58,469 bases of DNA from Limibacillus sp. (GCA_037379885.1 JARRJC010000007.1:1-58469), one strand, 5' to 3'; positions 25,455 to 34,600 are shown, counted from the stretch's first letter. Program-made: numbers and translations. The notes: a model not told the origin generated them from the sequence alone.

Positions 25455-25562
25455 GGTTGCGACTCCCAGGGTCGTTCCAAATTCCCGCTTTTCTTGTTCT
25501 TGGCGTTAAGTGTCACGTCCAAGAGACGGCAGGTCAAGAAGTCAGACTCAAGGTGCTTGGGC

Positions 25563-26258
25563 TCAACTCCGGCCCTGACGCCGGGCGCGCCGTGTCCAGG
25601 CCCGCAGCGGCCAGAAGGCCAGAAAGCCCAGCGCGAAGCCGCCGATGTGGGCCTGCCAGGCGATCTGCGCGCCCCCGAGGAATTCCCCGAAGCCCGCGAT
25701 TCCCGTGGCCAGATTGAGCGCCAGCAGGACGACGGCGAGCAGCAGACCGCGCTGCGCCACCAGCGACTTGCCCGAGGCCAGCATCAACTGCACCACCACG
25801 CCCATCATGGCGTAGACCGCCGCCGACGCGCCGACCATGGCGATGGGGCTGTCGCCTTCCGCGAGGCTCTGCAGGACAGCGCCGGAAACCGCGCCCAGGG
25901 CAAAAACCCCAAGCATCGCCTTCAATCCGAAGATCCGCTCCACCAAGGCCCCAAAGGCCAGCAGCATTCCGCTGTTGATGAAAAGGTGCATCCAGTCGCC
26001 GTGCAGGAAGGCATGGGTCAAGAGGGTAAAGCCCGACCAGGGCGAGACGCTGTATTGCCCGCTGCCGATCAGCGACCAGAAGTAGACGGGGCTGAAGGCG
26101 AAGCGGCGGAAAAACCACTGCTCGATATCGCCGCCGAGGAGGCTGCTCGCCGCATGAACCAGAACGAGGAAGACGCAGAGCCATATGATGCCCGGCGGCG
26201 CATTGAAGATGGGTTCGCGGGGCGCTGGCCCGGGAGAACTGGGGTCAGGAGTACTCAT
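25563..26258 (-). CDS. Rhomboid family intramembrane serine protease
   Basis: Membrane protein of 231 residues with six predicted helices. HGDWMHLFINSGMLLAFGAL holds the helix-2 His/Asn motif, MVGASAAVYAMMGVVV has the catalytic Ser in GAS, and IAWQAHIGGFALGFLAFWPL carries the catalytic His. The Ser-His dyad is complete, so it should be active. The first 25 residues are a Pro-rich cytoplasmic lead. It likely cleaves membrane-tethered protein substrates that cannot be guessed from the context. It is divergent from the pyrophosphatase gene. Confidence 0.88.
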   Translation of the reverse strand: MSTPDPSSPGPAPREPIFNAPPGIIWLCVFLVLVHAASSLLGGDIEQWFFRRFAFSPVYFWSLIGSGQYSVSPWSGFTLLTHAFLHGDWMHLFINSGMLLAFGALVERIFGLKAMLGVFALGAVSGAVLQSLAEGDSPIAMVGASAAVYAMMGVVVQLMLASGKSLVAQRGLLLAVVLLALNLATGIAGFGEFLGGAQIAWQAHIGGFALGFLAFWPLRAWTRRARRQGRS

Positions 26259-26448
26259 GGGGTGGAGTTGTAGGGACTTCCAACCGCGCTTTCCAGGCGG
26301 GCTTGTGCAAAAATGGGGAATTCACTGCACGGACCGCATTTTTCTTGCAGGCCATGTTGCAGTGCAGCATTATCGCGCCGCAGGCTGAAGGGCGCTCGCG
26401 TCGCAAGCAGGATCGCCCGCGACAACAGGCTTTAGGGAAGAGACGGAC

Positions 26449-26991
26449 ATGAATATCGACAAAATTGCGGTGGGGGAGAACCCTCCCTGGGACATCAACG
26501 TCATCATCGAGGTGCCGATCGGCGCTGCTCCGGTGAAGTACGAGATGGATAAGGATTCCGGCGCGCTTTACGTCGACCGTTTTCTGCATACGGCCATGTT
26601 CTATCCCTGCAACTACGGTTTCGTGCCTCACACCCTGGCCGACGACGGCGATCCGGTGGATGTGCTGGTGGCGGGGCCGGTGCCGGTGATCCCTGGCGCG
26701 GTGTTGCGCGCGCGCCCGGTCGGCGTCCTGGTGATGGAGGATGAAAAGGGGCTGGACGAGAAGATCCTCGCCGTGCCGGTCGACGAGCTGCACCCCTGGT
26801 ATTCCGATGTCAGTTCCTACCGCAACCTGCCGCAGATCGTGCTCGACCAGATCAGCCACTTCTTCGCTCACTACAAGGACCTGGAGAGCGGAAAGTGGGT
26901 CAAGATCAAACGCTGGGGCGAAGCCGAGGAGGCCTCGCGCTTCATCGAGCAGGCGATGGCCGCGGAGAAGAAGGCCAAGCTAGGCAGCTGA
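26449..26991 (+). CDS. ppa: Inorganic pyrophosphatase
   Basis: Cytosolic soluble pyrophosphatase, family I, 180 residues. Active-site features are YEMDKDSGALYVDRFLHTAM, YPCNYGFVPHTLADDGDPVD with the metal-binding Asp set, and VLVMEDEKGLDEKILAVPVD. It hydrolyses pyrophosphate from biosynthetic reactions. The length equals that of the alphaproteobacterial enzymes. A GGGAAGAGACGGAC segment precedes the ATG. Its last 12 bases overlap the end of znuB on the opposite strand. Confidence 0.95.
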   Translation: MNIDKIAVGENPPWDINVIIEVPIGAAPVKYEMDKDSGALYVDRFLHTAMFYPCNYGFVPHTLADDGDPVDVLVAGPVPVIPGAVLRARPVGVLVMEDEKGLDEKILAVPVDELHPWYSDVSSYRNLPQIVLDQISHFFAHYKDLESGKWVKIKRWGEAEEASRFIEQAMAAEKKAKLGS

Positions 26992-27780
26992 CCGCCTGAA
27001 GCTCCCCCCGATCATGGCCATGACGAAGAGCAGGGCCGCCGCCACCACGACCGAGGGGCCGCTGGGCGTATCGAACTGGTAGGACCCGGCCAGGCCGGCC
27101 ACCACGGCCAAAGCCGCCAGCAGGGTCGCGCCTCCGGCCATCTGTTCGGGCGTCGTCGCCAGGCGGCGCGCGGCCGCCGCCGGAATGATCAGCAGCGAGG
27201 TGATCAGTAGGACTCCAACCACCTTCATGGCGACGGCGATCGTGATGGCCGTCAGCAGGATCAGGGTCAGGCGGAGCCTCAGCACCGGTAGCCCTTCGGC
27301 CGCCGCCAGTTCCTCATGCAGCGTGATCAGGATCAGCCGCCGCCAGGTGAGCCAGAGGGTCAGGAGCACCAGCGCCGCGACGCCGAAGATGTAGACGATG
27401 TCGAGCGGCCTGACGGCGAGCAAATCGCCGAAGAGATAGGCGAAGAGATCCACGCGCACGTCCCGCATGAAGCTGAGCACCACGAGCCCGAGGGCGAGGC
27501 CCGAATGGGCCAGGATGCCGAGCAGCGTGTCGCTGGCCAGCAGCTTCTGCCGCTGGAGCATGACCAGCAGCAGCGCCAGCGAGATGCTGGCGAAGGCCAC
27601 GCCCAAGGTGGGATCTATCCCGAGCAGCAGGCCCAGCGCAACGCCGAGCAGCGCGTTGTGCGCCAGGCTGTCGCCGAAGTAGGCCATGCGCCGCCAGACC
27701 ACGAAGCAGCCGAGCGGCCCGGCCATGGCCGCCACGCCCAGTCCGGCGAGCAGCGCGCGCAGCAGGAAGTCGTCCAGCAT
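26980..27780 (-). CDS. znuB: Zinc ABC transporter permease ZnuB
   Basis: Inner-membrane permease of the high-affinity zinc importer, 266 residues, ABC-3 family. The start (DDFLLRALLAGLGVAAMAGP) and the motif GCFVVWRRMAYFGDSLAHNA are standard, with VKVVGVLLITSLLIIPAAAA at the interface helix. It begins on the A of the overlapping TGATG with the znuC stop, so the two are translationally coupled. It ends inside the last codons of the convergent ppa gene. Confidence 0.93.
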   Translation of the reverse strand: MLDDFLLRALLAGLGVAAMAGPLGCFVVWRRMAYFGDSLAHNALLGVALGLLLGIDPTLGVAFASISLALLLVMLQRQKLLASDTLLGILAHSGLALGLVVLSFMRDVRVDLFAYLFGDLLAVRPLDIVYIFGVAALVLLTLWLTWRRLILITLHEELAAAEGLPVLRLRLTLILLTAITIAVAMKVVGVLLITSLLIIPAAAARRLATTPEQMAGGATLLAALAVVAGLAGSYQFDTPSGPSVVVAAALLFVMAMIGGSFRRSAA

Positions 27781-28589
27781 CAGTTCTTTCCTCCCGCTTC
27801 GTGGGAGTGGCCCTCGTGGCCCTCGCCGTGGTGGTGATGATGCTCGACCACATCGCCGGAGAGATCATGGTGGTGGTCGTGTTCGTGGCTGTAGACCGCC
27901 ATGACGCGGGCCGCGCGGGCGCCGAAGAGTTGCAGGTATTCCGGATGGCGGCTCACGGCTTCAGGTTCCCCGGAACAGCAGATGTGTTGGTTGAGGCAGA
28001 CCACGCGGTCGGTGGCGGCCATCACCACGTGCAGGTCGTGAGAGATCATCAGGATGCCGCAGCCGTGGGTCTTGCGGAGCTCGGCGATGCGCTCGAACAG
28101 CTCCAACTGGCCGGAGAAGTCCACCTGCTGGGTCGGCTCGTCGAGCACCAGCAGATCGGGGTCGCGCAGGAGCGCGCGGGCCAGCAGCACGCGCTGGAAC
28201 TGTCCACCGGAAAGCGCATGGATGGGCCTCTCCAGGACGCCGGGCGCGCCGACCTGCTCCAGCGCCTCAAGCATCCTGTCCTCGCTCGCCCTCTTGGGAA
28301 GGGAGAGGAAGCGCGCCACCGAAAGCGGCAGGATCGGATCGACCGAGAAACGCTGCGGCAGGTAGCCGATCGTGATCCCCGGCGCGCGGGCGATGCTGCC
28401 TTCCTCGGGCGAGAGGAGGCCGAGCACGAGACGCGCAAGCGTGGACTTCCCCGCGCCGTTCGGCCCGATCACCGTGACAATCTCGCCGCGGTGAATGTCG
28501 AGCGTCAGGTCGCTCAGCACCCGCTGCCCGCCAAGCGAGACGGCGGCCTTCTTTAGACTGACGAGGGGAGGGATGTCCGCTTCGGTCAT
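27780..28589 (-). CDS. znuC: Zinc ABC transporter ATP-binding protein ZnuC with His-rich tail
   Basis: Cytoplasmic ATPase of the zinc importer, 269 residues. It has Walker A IGPNGAGKSTLARL, the signature LSGGQFQRVLLARALL, Walker B LLVLDEPTQQVD and the switch His in ISHDLHVVM. The last 35 residues are unusual: the tail after VMAVYS contains about 13 histidines with Asp/Glu in runs such as HEHDHHHD and EHHHHHGEGHEGHSH. Such a tail suits zinc binding on the cytoplasmic side, which is inference. It follows zur by 10 bases and couples to znuB. Confidence 0.93.
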   Translation of the reverse strand: MTEADIPPLVSLKKAAVSLGGQRVLSDLTLDIHRGEIVTVIGPNGAGKSTLARLVLGLLSPEEGSIARAPGITIGYLPQRFSVDPILPLSVARFLSLPKRASEDRMLEALEQVGAPGVLERPIHALSGGQFQRVLLARALLRDPDLLVLDEPTQQVDFSGQLELFERIAELRKTHGCGILMISHDLHVVMAATDRVVCLNQHICCSGEPEAVSRHPEYLQLFGARAARVMAVYSHEHDHHHDLSGDVVEHHHHHGEGHEGHSHEAGGKN

Positions 28590-28599
28590 GGCCGGCGCC

Positions 28600-29106
28600 T
28601 CAGGCGGCGTCGCGGCAGCGCGGGCAAAGGCCCTTGATCTCCACCACGCTCTTCTCCGCCTCGAAATCCAGGTTGGAGAGCGCAGCCCCGATGGCGGCCT
28701 CGATGCGCGGATCGCTGAGTTCGGCGGCCGCGCCGCAGTCGCGGCAGATCAGGAACTGACCGCTGTGGTCCTGCGCGGGGACGGGGCAGCCGACGTAGGC
28801 GTTGAGGCTTTCAATCCGGTGGATCAAGCCCTGATCCAGAAGAAACTCCAAGGCCCGGTAGACGGTTGGCGGGGCAACGCGTCCGCGCTTGGCCGACAGC
28901 GCGGCCAGTATGTCGTAGGCGCCGACCGGGGCGTGCCGTTCCCAAACCAGCGCCAGGACCTCGCGCCGGATCTCGGTGAGGCGCTGCCCGCGCTTTTCGC
29001 AGAGCGCGGCAGCCTCCCCCAAAGCGCCGCTGCGGCAGCGCTCATGATCGTGGGTCTGCTTGCCGAACGCCGCCGCCGAAGTGTTGAAGCTCGCCACCGC
29101 ATCCAT
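28600..29106 (-). CDS. zur: Zinc uptake regulator Zur (Fur family)
   Basis: Zinc-sensing repressor of 168 residues. The winged-helix region is GQRLTEIRREVLALVWERHA then VAPPTVYRALEFLLDQGLIH, with the recognition helix PPTVYRALEFL. The dimer domain has the structural zinc cysteines FLICRDCG and GLCPRCRDAA. The ATG at 29106 is chosen because the frame upstream crosses the palindromic operator; GGCGAAAGG stands directly before it. It is the first gene of zur-znuC-znuB and shares a control region with znuA, implying autoregulation. Confidence 0.9.
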   Translation of the reverse strand: MDAVASFNTSAAAFGKQTHDHERCRSGALGEAAALCEKRGQRLTEIRREVLALVWERHAPVGAYDILAALSAKRGRVAPPTVYRALEFLLDQGLIHRIESLNAYVGCPVPAQDHSGQFLICRDCGAAAELSDPRIEAAIGAALSNLDFEAEKSVVEIKGLCPRCRDAA

Positions 29107-29147
29107 CCTTTCGCCGCTCGGGCTGACTCTTATGGCTTGATCTATAT

Positions 29148-29164
29148 ATGTTATATCATAACAT
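29148..29164. promoter_or_regulatory. Zur operator between zur and znuA
   Basis: ATGTTAT-ATC-ATAACAT is a perfect 7+7 palindrome with a 3-base spacer, the classic shape of Zur/Fur-family boxes (TGTTATA-type). It is 32 bases before the znuA start and 42 bases before the zur start, and covers the expected promoter zone for both. Confidence 0.85.
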
Positions 29165-29195
29165 GCCAACCGATCGATCACCAAGGAGCAAGACG

Positions 29196-30182
29196 ATGTC
29201 CGGAGCAGGGGTGGCAAGACGGCTTTCAGCGGCGTTCGCGCTGCTTCTGGGTGTCTTTCTAGTACCGTTACCGCAGGCCTTTGCGCAGGCGCCGAAGGTG
29301 GTGGCTTCGCTCTTGCCCGTCCACAGCCTGGCCGCCCAGATCATGGAGGGGGCGGGCGAGCCGGTGCTTCTGGTCGAAGGGAGCGCTTCACCGCACAACT
29401 ATCAGCTTCGCCCCTCGGATGCCGCCTTGCTTCAGGGTGCCGACCTGATTGTCTGGGTCGGCCCGGTCATGGAGGGCTTCCTGGTTCGCCCGCTCGACGC
29501 GCTCAGCCAACCCGGAAAGCAGCTTGAGCTGCTGTCGCTGGACGGGCTGCTGCTGACGGAAGCAGACCACCAGCACGCGCATGAGGATGCGCATGAACAT
29601 GAGCATGCGCAGGAGCACGAACATGAGCAGGAGCACGAACATGCGGGCGCCGACGATCCAGAGCATCTTGAGGTCGATGGGCACATCTGGCTCGCGCCGG
29701 AGAACGCCGCCGTCATTCTGAAGGGCATCGCCGCGCGCCTGATCGAGCTGGACCCCGCCAGAGAGGGTCTCTACCGGGACAACCTGGCGGCTTCGCTGGC
29801 GCGCTTGAGCGCGCTGGATCACGAGCTCGCCGCGCGCCTGGAGGGACTGAACCAGCCCTTCGTGGTCTTCCATGACGCCTATGGCGGCTTCGTTCAGCAT
29901 TATGGCCTTGCGCAAGTGGGGGTCGTCACGCTGTCGCCCGACCGTGCGCCGGGCGCGGGCCATCTTTCCGAACTGCGCGCCCTGATCGAGGCGCGGGAGG
30001 TCGCTTGCCTCTTCGCCGAACCGCAGTTCAGCCCGGCCATCCTGGAGAGCTTGCGCCAGGATCTGGAGGTAAGGGTCGGGGCTCTCGACCCGCTCGGCGC
30101 GGGGCTGCAGCCGGGACCCGAGGCCCACGCAGCACTGCTCGAAGCTTTGGCGGCTTCGCTGCTGGACTGCCTTTCCAGCTAG
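29196..30182 (+). CDS. znuA: Periplasmic zinc-binding protein ZnuA
   Basis: Periplasmic substrate-binding protein of the zinc ABC importer, 328 residues. The ATG at 29196 follows AAGGAGCAAGACG and gives a signal peptide (RRLSAAFALLLGVFLVPLPQ) cut near AFAQA. Zinc ligands are expected in VVASLLPVHSLAAQIM and GSASPHNYQLRPSD, and in the C-terminal domain (FHDAYGGFVQHY). A charged loop at about residues 125-150 has repeated HE and HEHEQ units encoded by short direct repeats, the typical zinc-acquisition loop. It is regulated through the upstream Zur palindrome. Confidence 0.94.
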   Translation: MSGAGVARRLSAAFALLLGVFLVPLPQAFAQAPKVVASLLPVHSLAAQIMEGAGEPVLLVEGSASPHNYQLRPSDAALLQGADLIVWVGPVMEGFLVRPLDALSQPGKQLELLSLDGLLLTEADHQHAHEDAHEHEHAQEHEHEQEHEHAGADDPEHLEVDGHIWLAPENAAVILKGIAARLIELDPAREGLYRDNLAASLARLSALDHELAARLEGLNQPFVVFHDAYGGFVQHYGLAQVGVVTLSPDRAPGAGHLSELRALIEAREVACLFAEPQFSPAILESLRQDLEVRVGALDPLGAGLQPGPEAHAALLEALAASLLDCLSS

Positions 30183-30195
30183 GCGTCGAAACGAA

Positions 30196-30228
30196 GGGGG
30201 CGCTGTCCCGCGACAGGACAGCGCCCCC
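30196..30228. terminator. Bidirectional terminator between znuA and phoX-like gene
   Basis: GGGGGCGCTGTCC (30196-30208) and GGACAGCGCCCCC (30216-30228) are perfectly complementary over 13 bp with a 7-base loop, between convergent genes. There is no strong T run on either side, so it may act in both directions with help. Confidence 0.75.
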
Positions 30229-30253
30229 GGTTCTGCTTCCCGAAGGATCCGGA

Positions 30254-32239
30254 TCAGCCGATCTCGCCGCCGTCCTCGCGGGTCACCACCAGCACCGAGG
30301 GGCGCGGGGGCATGCCTTCCTGGAAGTCCGGCCAGCGGGTGGCCGGGTCGTCGAAGGTGGAGGCGCGGCCGAAGGGCTCCCAGTTCTTCACGCCCGCATC
30401 GCCCGGATGCTGCACGGCCAGGAACAGGGTCTTGCCGTCGGGTGTGAACTTCGGTCCGCACATCTCAGCGCCGATCGGGCAGCGGAAGAAGTTGAAGGAG
30501 GAGCCGCGCAGCTCGCCCTCGGTCTCCATCGCCCAGAGGCCGTCGTTGCGGTTGGAGCCGCCGGCCTTGTTGCCGTCGGTCGAGACCCAGAGCCGGCCCT
30601 TGGGGTCCACAGCGCAGTTGTCCGGCGCCACGAACCAACCGTTCCGGCTGGTCGCCTTGCCCCACATGGCGCTGGCATCCTCGACGGGATCGCCGCAGAG
30701 AACCAGGATGTCCCAGGTCGCTTCCGTGGCGGCGTGGTCCATGTCGGGCGTGGTGATCTCGATGATGTGCCCGGGGCTCTTCGCGCGCGGGTTTGCGGCG
30801 TTGACGTCGCCTTCCTCGCGCTTGGAGTTGTTGGTCAGCATCACGTAGACCTTGCCGGTGAGCGGGTTGGGCTCGACGTCCTCCGGCCGGTCCATCGGCG
30901 TCGCCCCCAGGAGATCGGCGGCCCGCCGGGTCTCGATCAGGACATCGGCCTGACTCTCGAAGCCGTTGGAGGGGGTCAGCGGCCCTTCGCCGAAAGTGAG
31001 CGGCATCCAGACCACCTTGCCGCCCTCTTCGAACTTGGCGACGTAGAGCACGCCGTCATCCAACAGATCGCGGTTTGCTTCCCGGTCGTCCAGGTTCACG
31101 CGGCCGTTGGAGACGAACTTGTAGGTGTAGTCGAAGCGCTGGTCGTCGCCCATGTAGACGACGACGCGGCCGTCCTTGTTGACAAGGGTCTCCGCGCCCT
31201 CGTGCTTGAAGCGGCCCATGGCGGTGCGCTTGACCGGCGTGGAGGAGGGGTCGAGGGGATCGACCTCGACCACCCAGCCGAAGCGATTGGGCTCGTTCGG
31301 CTCCTTGGAGACGTCGAAGCGGTCGTAGTACTTCGACCAGGAGTACCAGCCGCCCGGCACGCCGTAGCGCTTGTGGTTCGCGGCCTCCGCGTGGCCTTCG
31401 GGAAGTTCGCCGCCGAAGTAGCCGTGGAAGTTCTCTTCCGCCATCAGGTAGGTGCCCCAGGGCGTGACGCCGCCCGCGCAGTTGTTCCAGGTGCCCAGCA
31501 CCCGCTTGCCGCTGGCATCCGACGAGGTCTTGACGCGGGGATGCCCGGCTACGGGCCCGGAAAGCATCATCTCCGTGCCGTTCGCGGTGATGCGCCGGGC
31601 GTACTTGGAGCCCTCGATCACCCTCCAGGCGCCATTATCCTTCTTCACCTCGATGATGGAGCCGCCGTGGGCCGCCATCTCGATGTCGGCCAGTTCCTTG
31701 GTCGCGTTGGTGAAGTCCTCGTCGTACTCGCCGACGCCGGGGAACATCAGCTCGCCGTTGGTGTACTCCTGATTCACGACCAGCAGGCCGTGGTCGGAGG
31801 CGTTGGAGCCGTAAGGCAGCGGAATGTAGCCGATGTAGTCGTTGTTGTAGCCGAACTGCTTGGCCTGGGCCGCCGCGCTCTGGTTCATGGGATCGAAGTC
31901 CGGGGCGTCGGCCAGGACCTTGTCGCCCCAGCGGATCAGGACGTCGGCCCGATAGCCCGGCGCGACCGCGTGGGTCTCGCTCAGCATCGCCTTGATCTCT
32001 TCGAAGTCGAAGCTGCCCTTCATGGAGGCCTTGGCTTCCTCGGCCAGGAGGGCGGCCGCGGGACCGGCCACGGCGCTGATCGCCGTCATGGCCAGGGCGC
32101 CGCGCATCACCTCGCGGCGGCCATAGCGGCGGTTGATCACGTCGCCCAGGGTCGGGGTCGTGGAGGGGTTGGAGGGGATATCCTCCGACTCTTCATAGGT
32201 CATGCTGTCGCGCTGATGGCGGCCTTCGCTCTGGCTCAT
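30254..32239 (-). CDS. PhoX-family alkaline phosphatase (DUF839)
   Basis: Secreted phosphatase of 661 residues. The ATG at 32239 follows GGGAGATTTCT. A Tat signal lies at residues 35-70 (INRRYGRREVMRGALAMTAI). The mature protein shows PhoX hallmarks such as GWVVEVDPLDPSSTPVKRTA, MGRFKHEGAETLVNKDGRVV and GDDQRFDYTYKFVS, with the acidic metal-binding loops LYVAKFEEGGKVVWMPL and NPLTGKVYVMLTNNSKREEG. It releases phosphate from organic esters in the periplasm using iron and calcium. A Pho box was not found by eye, so regulation by phosphate is only expected from the family. Confidence 0.9.
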   Translation of the reverse strand: MSQSEGRHQRDSMTYEESEDIPSNPSTTPTLGDVINRRYGRREVMRGALAMTAISAVAGPAAALLAEEAKASMKGSFDFEEIKAMLSETHAVAPGYRADVLIRWGDKVLADAPDFDPMNQSAAAQAKQFGYNNDYIGYIPLPYGSNASDHGLLVVNQEYTNGELMFPGVGEYDEDFTNATKELADIEMAAHGGSIIEVKKDNGAWRVIEGSKYARRITANGTEMMLSGPVAGHPRVKTSSDASGKRVLGTWNNCAGGVTPWGTYLMAEENFHGYFGGELPEGHAEAANHKRYGVPGGWYSWSKYYDRFDVSKEPNEPNRFGWVVEVDPLDPSSTPVKRTAMGRFKHEGAETLVNKDGRVVVYMGDDQRFDYTYKFVSNGRVNLDDREANRDLLDDGVLYVAKFEEGGKVVWMPLTFGEGPLTPSNGFESQADVLIETRRAADLLGATPMDRPEDVEPNPLTGKVYVMLTNNSKREEGDVNAANPRAKSPGHIIEITTPDMDHAATEATWDILVLCGDPVEDASAMWGKATSRNGWFVAPDNCAVDPKGRLWVSTDGNKAGGSNRNDGLWAMETEGELRGSSFNFFRCPIGAEMCGPKFTPDGKTLFLAVQHPGDAGVKNWEPFGRASTFDDPATRWPDFQEGMPPRPSVLVVTREDGGEIG

Positions 32240-32391
32240 AGAAATCTCCCTTGCCTTACAGCTCTGGTGAAACGGCGTGTCGTAGCGAAGCGGCGCTTCG
32301 CCCACGCATCACCCGGCTTATAGGAAGAGGGCGTTACCGTTGCATGTCGCGCGGGTTGCAAGACAGTGATCGCGCGAAGGCTAATGCACGA

Positions 32392-33840
32392 TCAAGCGCT
32401 TTTCTTGATCTTCTCGTAGCCTTCCAGGGCGCGGCGCCGGGCCTGGGCGTGATCGACGATCGGCCGGGGATAGCTGTCGTCCAGAACGACTCCGGCTTTC
32501 TCGAGCACGGCCTCATCGGCCTCCCAGGGTCTGTGGATCACCTCGTCCGGCAGGTCCTTCAGCTCCGGCACCCAGCGGCGCACGTAATCGCCCTTGGGGT
32601 CGAACTTCTCGCCCTGGGAGATGGGGTTGAAAATGCGGAAGTAGGGCGCTGCGTCGGCCCCGGACCCGGCAACCCACTGCCAGCTCGCGGCGTTGTTCGC
32701 CAGATCGGCGTCGACCAGCGTGTCCCAGAACCAGCGTTCGCCCTCGCGCCAGTGGATCAGCAGGTCCTTGATCAGGAAGGAGGCGACGATCATGCGCACC
32801 CGATTGTGGACATAGCCGCTCGACCAGAGCTCGCGCATCCCGGCGTCGACGATGGGATAGCCGGTGCGCCCGCGCTGCCAGGCGCGCAGCCCCGCCTCGT
32901 TCTCGGCCCAGGGAAAGCCGTCGAAGTTCTCCTTCCAGTTCTCGTCCGGCAGGCTCGGCCAGTTGAACAGCAGGTTGTAGGAGAAGTCTCGCCAGCCGAC
33001 CTCGCGCAGGAAGGACCAGGCCGAGGACTCGGTGCGCTTGTCGCCGTTGCGCTCGGCTGCGAGCCGCGTTGCGTGCCAGACCTGGCGCGGCGAAAGCTCG
33101 CCCCAGTGCAGGTGAGGGGAGATGCGCGAGACGAAGGGCTTGTCGGGCCGGTTCCGGCCGTCCTTGTAGTCTGCCAAGGCTTCGTCCAGGAAATCCGCAA
33201 GCCGCGCTTGCGCCCCGGCTTCGCCGGGCGTCCAGGCCTCCCGCAGGCCGCCGGCCCAATCGGGCTTATCAGGAAGCAGCTTCCAGTCCTCCAGCCGGTC
33301 GGAGCGGGGCAGCGTCTCCGGCGCCGTGATCTGCGTCGGCGCCTTCAGCGGCGCTTGATCCCGGTACTGCGCGGAGAGCGCCTTCCAGAAAGGCGTGAAG
33401 ACCTTGTAGGGCTCGCCTGCACCTGTCTTCAACTCCCAGGGTTCGACCAGCAGAGAGCCGTTGAAGGACTCCACCTCCAAGCCCTTCGCCTTCAAGTCGC
33501 TCTTGATCGCCTTGTCGCGGGCGATGGCGAAGGGCTCGTAGCAGCGATTCCAGAAGGCCGCTCCCGCTCCGGCTTCCTCGGCCACTTCCGGCAGGATCTT
33601 CTCGGCACACCCCTTCCTCAGGATCAAGCGTCCGCCGAGTCCCTCGATCGATTTGGAGAGAGCGGCCAGCGAATGGTGCAGCCACCAGCGGCTCGCCCCG
33701 CCCCAAGCCCATTCGCCGGCGGTTTCGTCGTCGAGGATGAAGAGCGCCACAAGACCCTCTCGCCGGGCCAGCGCCGCTGTCAGCGCGGGATTGTCGGTGA
33801 GCCGGAGGTCCTGACGGAACCAGAGGAGGCTTGGGGCCAT
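32392..33840 (-). CDS. phrB: Deoxyribodipyrimidine photolyase, class I
   Basis: Light-dependent DNA repair enzyme of 482 residues. The N-terminal antenna domain starts SLLWFRQDLRLTDNPALTAA. The FAD domain contains WGELSPRQVWHATRL, FLREVGWRDFSYNLLF, GRTGYPIVDAGMRELWSSGY, RMIVASFLIKDLLIHWREGE and DLANNAASWQWVAGSGADAA, including the conserved tryptophans and the FAD-binding WREGE and DLANN motifs. The start ATG at 33840 is where homology begins; an upstream in-frame ATG at 33894 adds 18 unrelated residues. It should revert cyclobutane pyrimidine dimers and fits the repair theme of the next cluster. Confidence 0.92.
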   Translation of the reverse strand: MAPSLLWFRQDLRLTDNPALTAALARREGLVALFILDDETAGEWAWGGASRWWLHHSLAALSKSIEGLGGRLILRKGCAEKILPEVAEEAGAGAAFWNRCYEPFAIARDKAIKSDLKAKGLEVESFNGSLLVEPWELKTGAGEPYKVFTPFWKALSAQYRDQAPLKAPTQITAPETLPRSDRLEDWKLLPDKPDWAGGLREAWTPGEAGAQARLADFLDEALADYKDGRNRPDKPFVSRISPHLHWGELSPRQVWHATRLAAERNGDKRTESSAWSFLREVGWRDFSYNLLFNWPSLPDENWKENFDGFPWAENEAGLRAWQRGRTGYPIVDAGMRELWSSGYVHNRVRMIVASFLIKDLLIHWREGERWFWDTLVDADLANNAASWQWVAGSGADAAPYFRIFNPISQGEKFDPKGDYVRRWVPELKDLPDEVIHRPWEADEAVLEKAGVVLDDSYPRPIVDHAQARRRALEGYEKIKKSA

Positions 33841-34060
33841 GAATGTCAATTCCCATTCTTTTAGAGGTTGTTTATTTAGGTAAAACGCAATCAAAAAGGG
33901 CTTTAATTACGTATGATATCGGCGTTTGGATCACTCTGCCTTCGATCACAATTTATTTATTTTTCAATAGCTTGTCTCTCCTCGTCTGACGTCTAGCTCT
34001 TGAGCGAAGCCGCGCGGAGGTCCGCGCCGCTGCAGACGTTGAGATAAAGGGAGAGTTTCC

Positions 34061-34573
34061 ATGATCAAGTTCGTTTCCCGCACGCTTGCCGTGCTCGCCA
34101 CGGTCGGCATCGTTTCCGCCGTTCAGCCGGCCGCTGCGAGCGGCCCCGCCAAGCCCGGCCGCGACATCGTCGAAACCGCGGTCCAGGCCGATGACTTCAA
34201 CACCCTGGTCGCCGCCGTCCAGGCCGCCGGTCTGGTCGAGACGCTTCAGGGCGAAGGCCCCTTCACCGTTTTCGCCCCGACCGATGCCGCCTTCGCCGCG
34301 CTGCCCGCAGGGACGGTCGAGAACCTGCTGAAGCCCGAGAACAAGGACCAGCTCGTCGCCATCCTGACCTACCACGTGGTCGCCGGTGAGGTGCCGTCCT
34401 CGGCCGTGGCCAACAAGCAGACCGAGGCCAAGACCGTTGAAGGCTCCATGATCAAGGTGAACGGTCTGGGGTCCGGCGTGATGATCAACGACGCCAACGT
34501 CGTGCGCGCCGACATCATCACCGACAACGGCCTGATCCACGTGATCGACAAGGTCCTGATCCCGGGCATGTAA
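34061..34573 (+). CDS. Secreted fasciclin-domain protein
   Basis: Protein of 170 residues with a signal peptide ([20 protein letters not shown], cut near AAASG) and one FAS1 domain: [56 protein letters not shown] and [15 protein letters not shown]. Single FAS1 proteins are common extracytoplasmic adhesion or matrix components. A GGGAGAG site precedes the ATG. It is followed by a clear terminator and is a single-gene unit. Confidence 0.92.
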   Translation: MIKFVSRTLAVLATVGIVSAVQPAAASGPAKPGRDIVETAVQADDFNTLVAAVQAAGLVETLQGEGPFTVFAPTDAAFAALPAGTVENLLKPENKDQLVAILTYHVVAGEVPSSAVANKQTEAKTVEGSMIKVNGLGSGVMINDANVVRADIITDNGLIHVIDKVLIPGM

Positions 34574-34600
34574 GTCCGCATCCCTTCGGATCGGTCAAAG

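Noticed and set aside
29580-29645. Short direct repeats with many CAT/GAG codons as a microsatellite or CRISPR-like array
   Set aside because: They encode the His/Glu zinc loop of ZnuA and are in frame, with no spacer-repeat structure.
30005-32323. Long plus-strand frame opposite the PhoX gene
   Set aside because: Its product is Val/Gly/His-rich without any domain; PhoX motifs and Tat signal on the minus strand explain the region.
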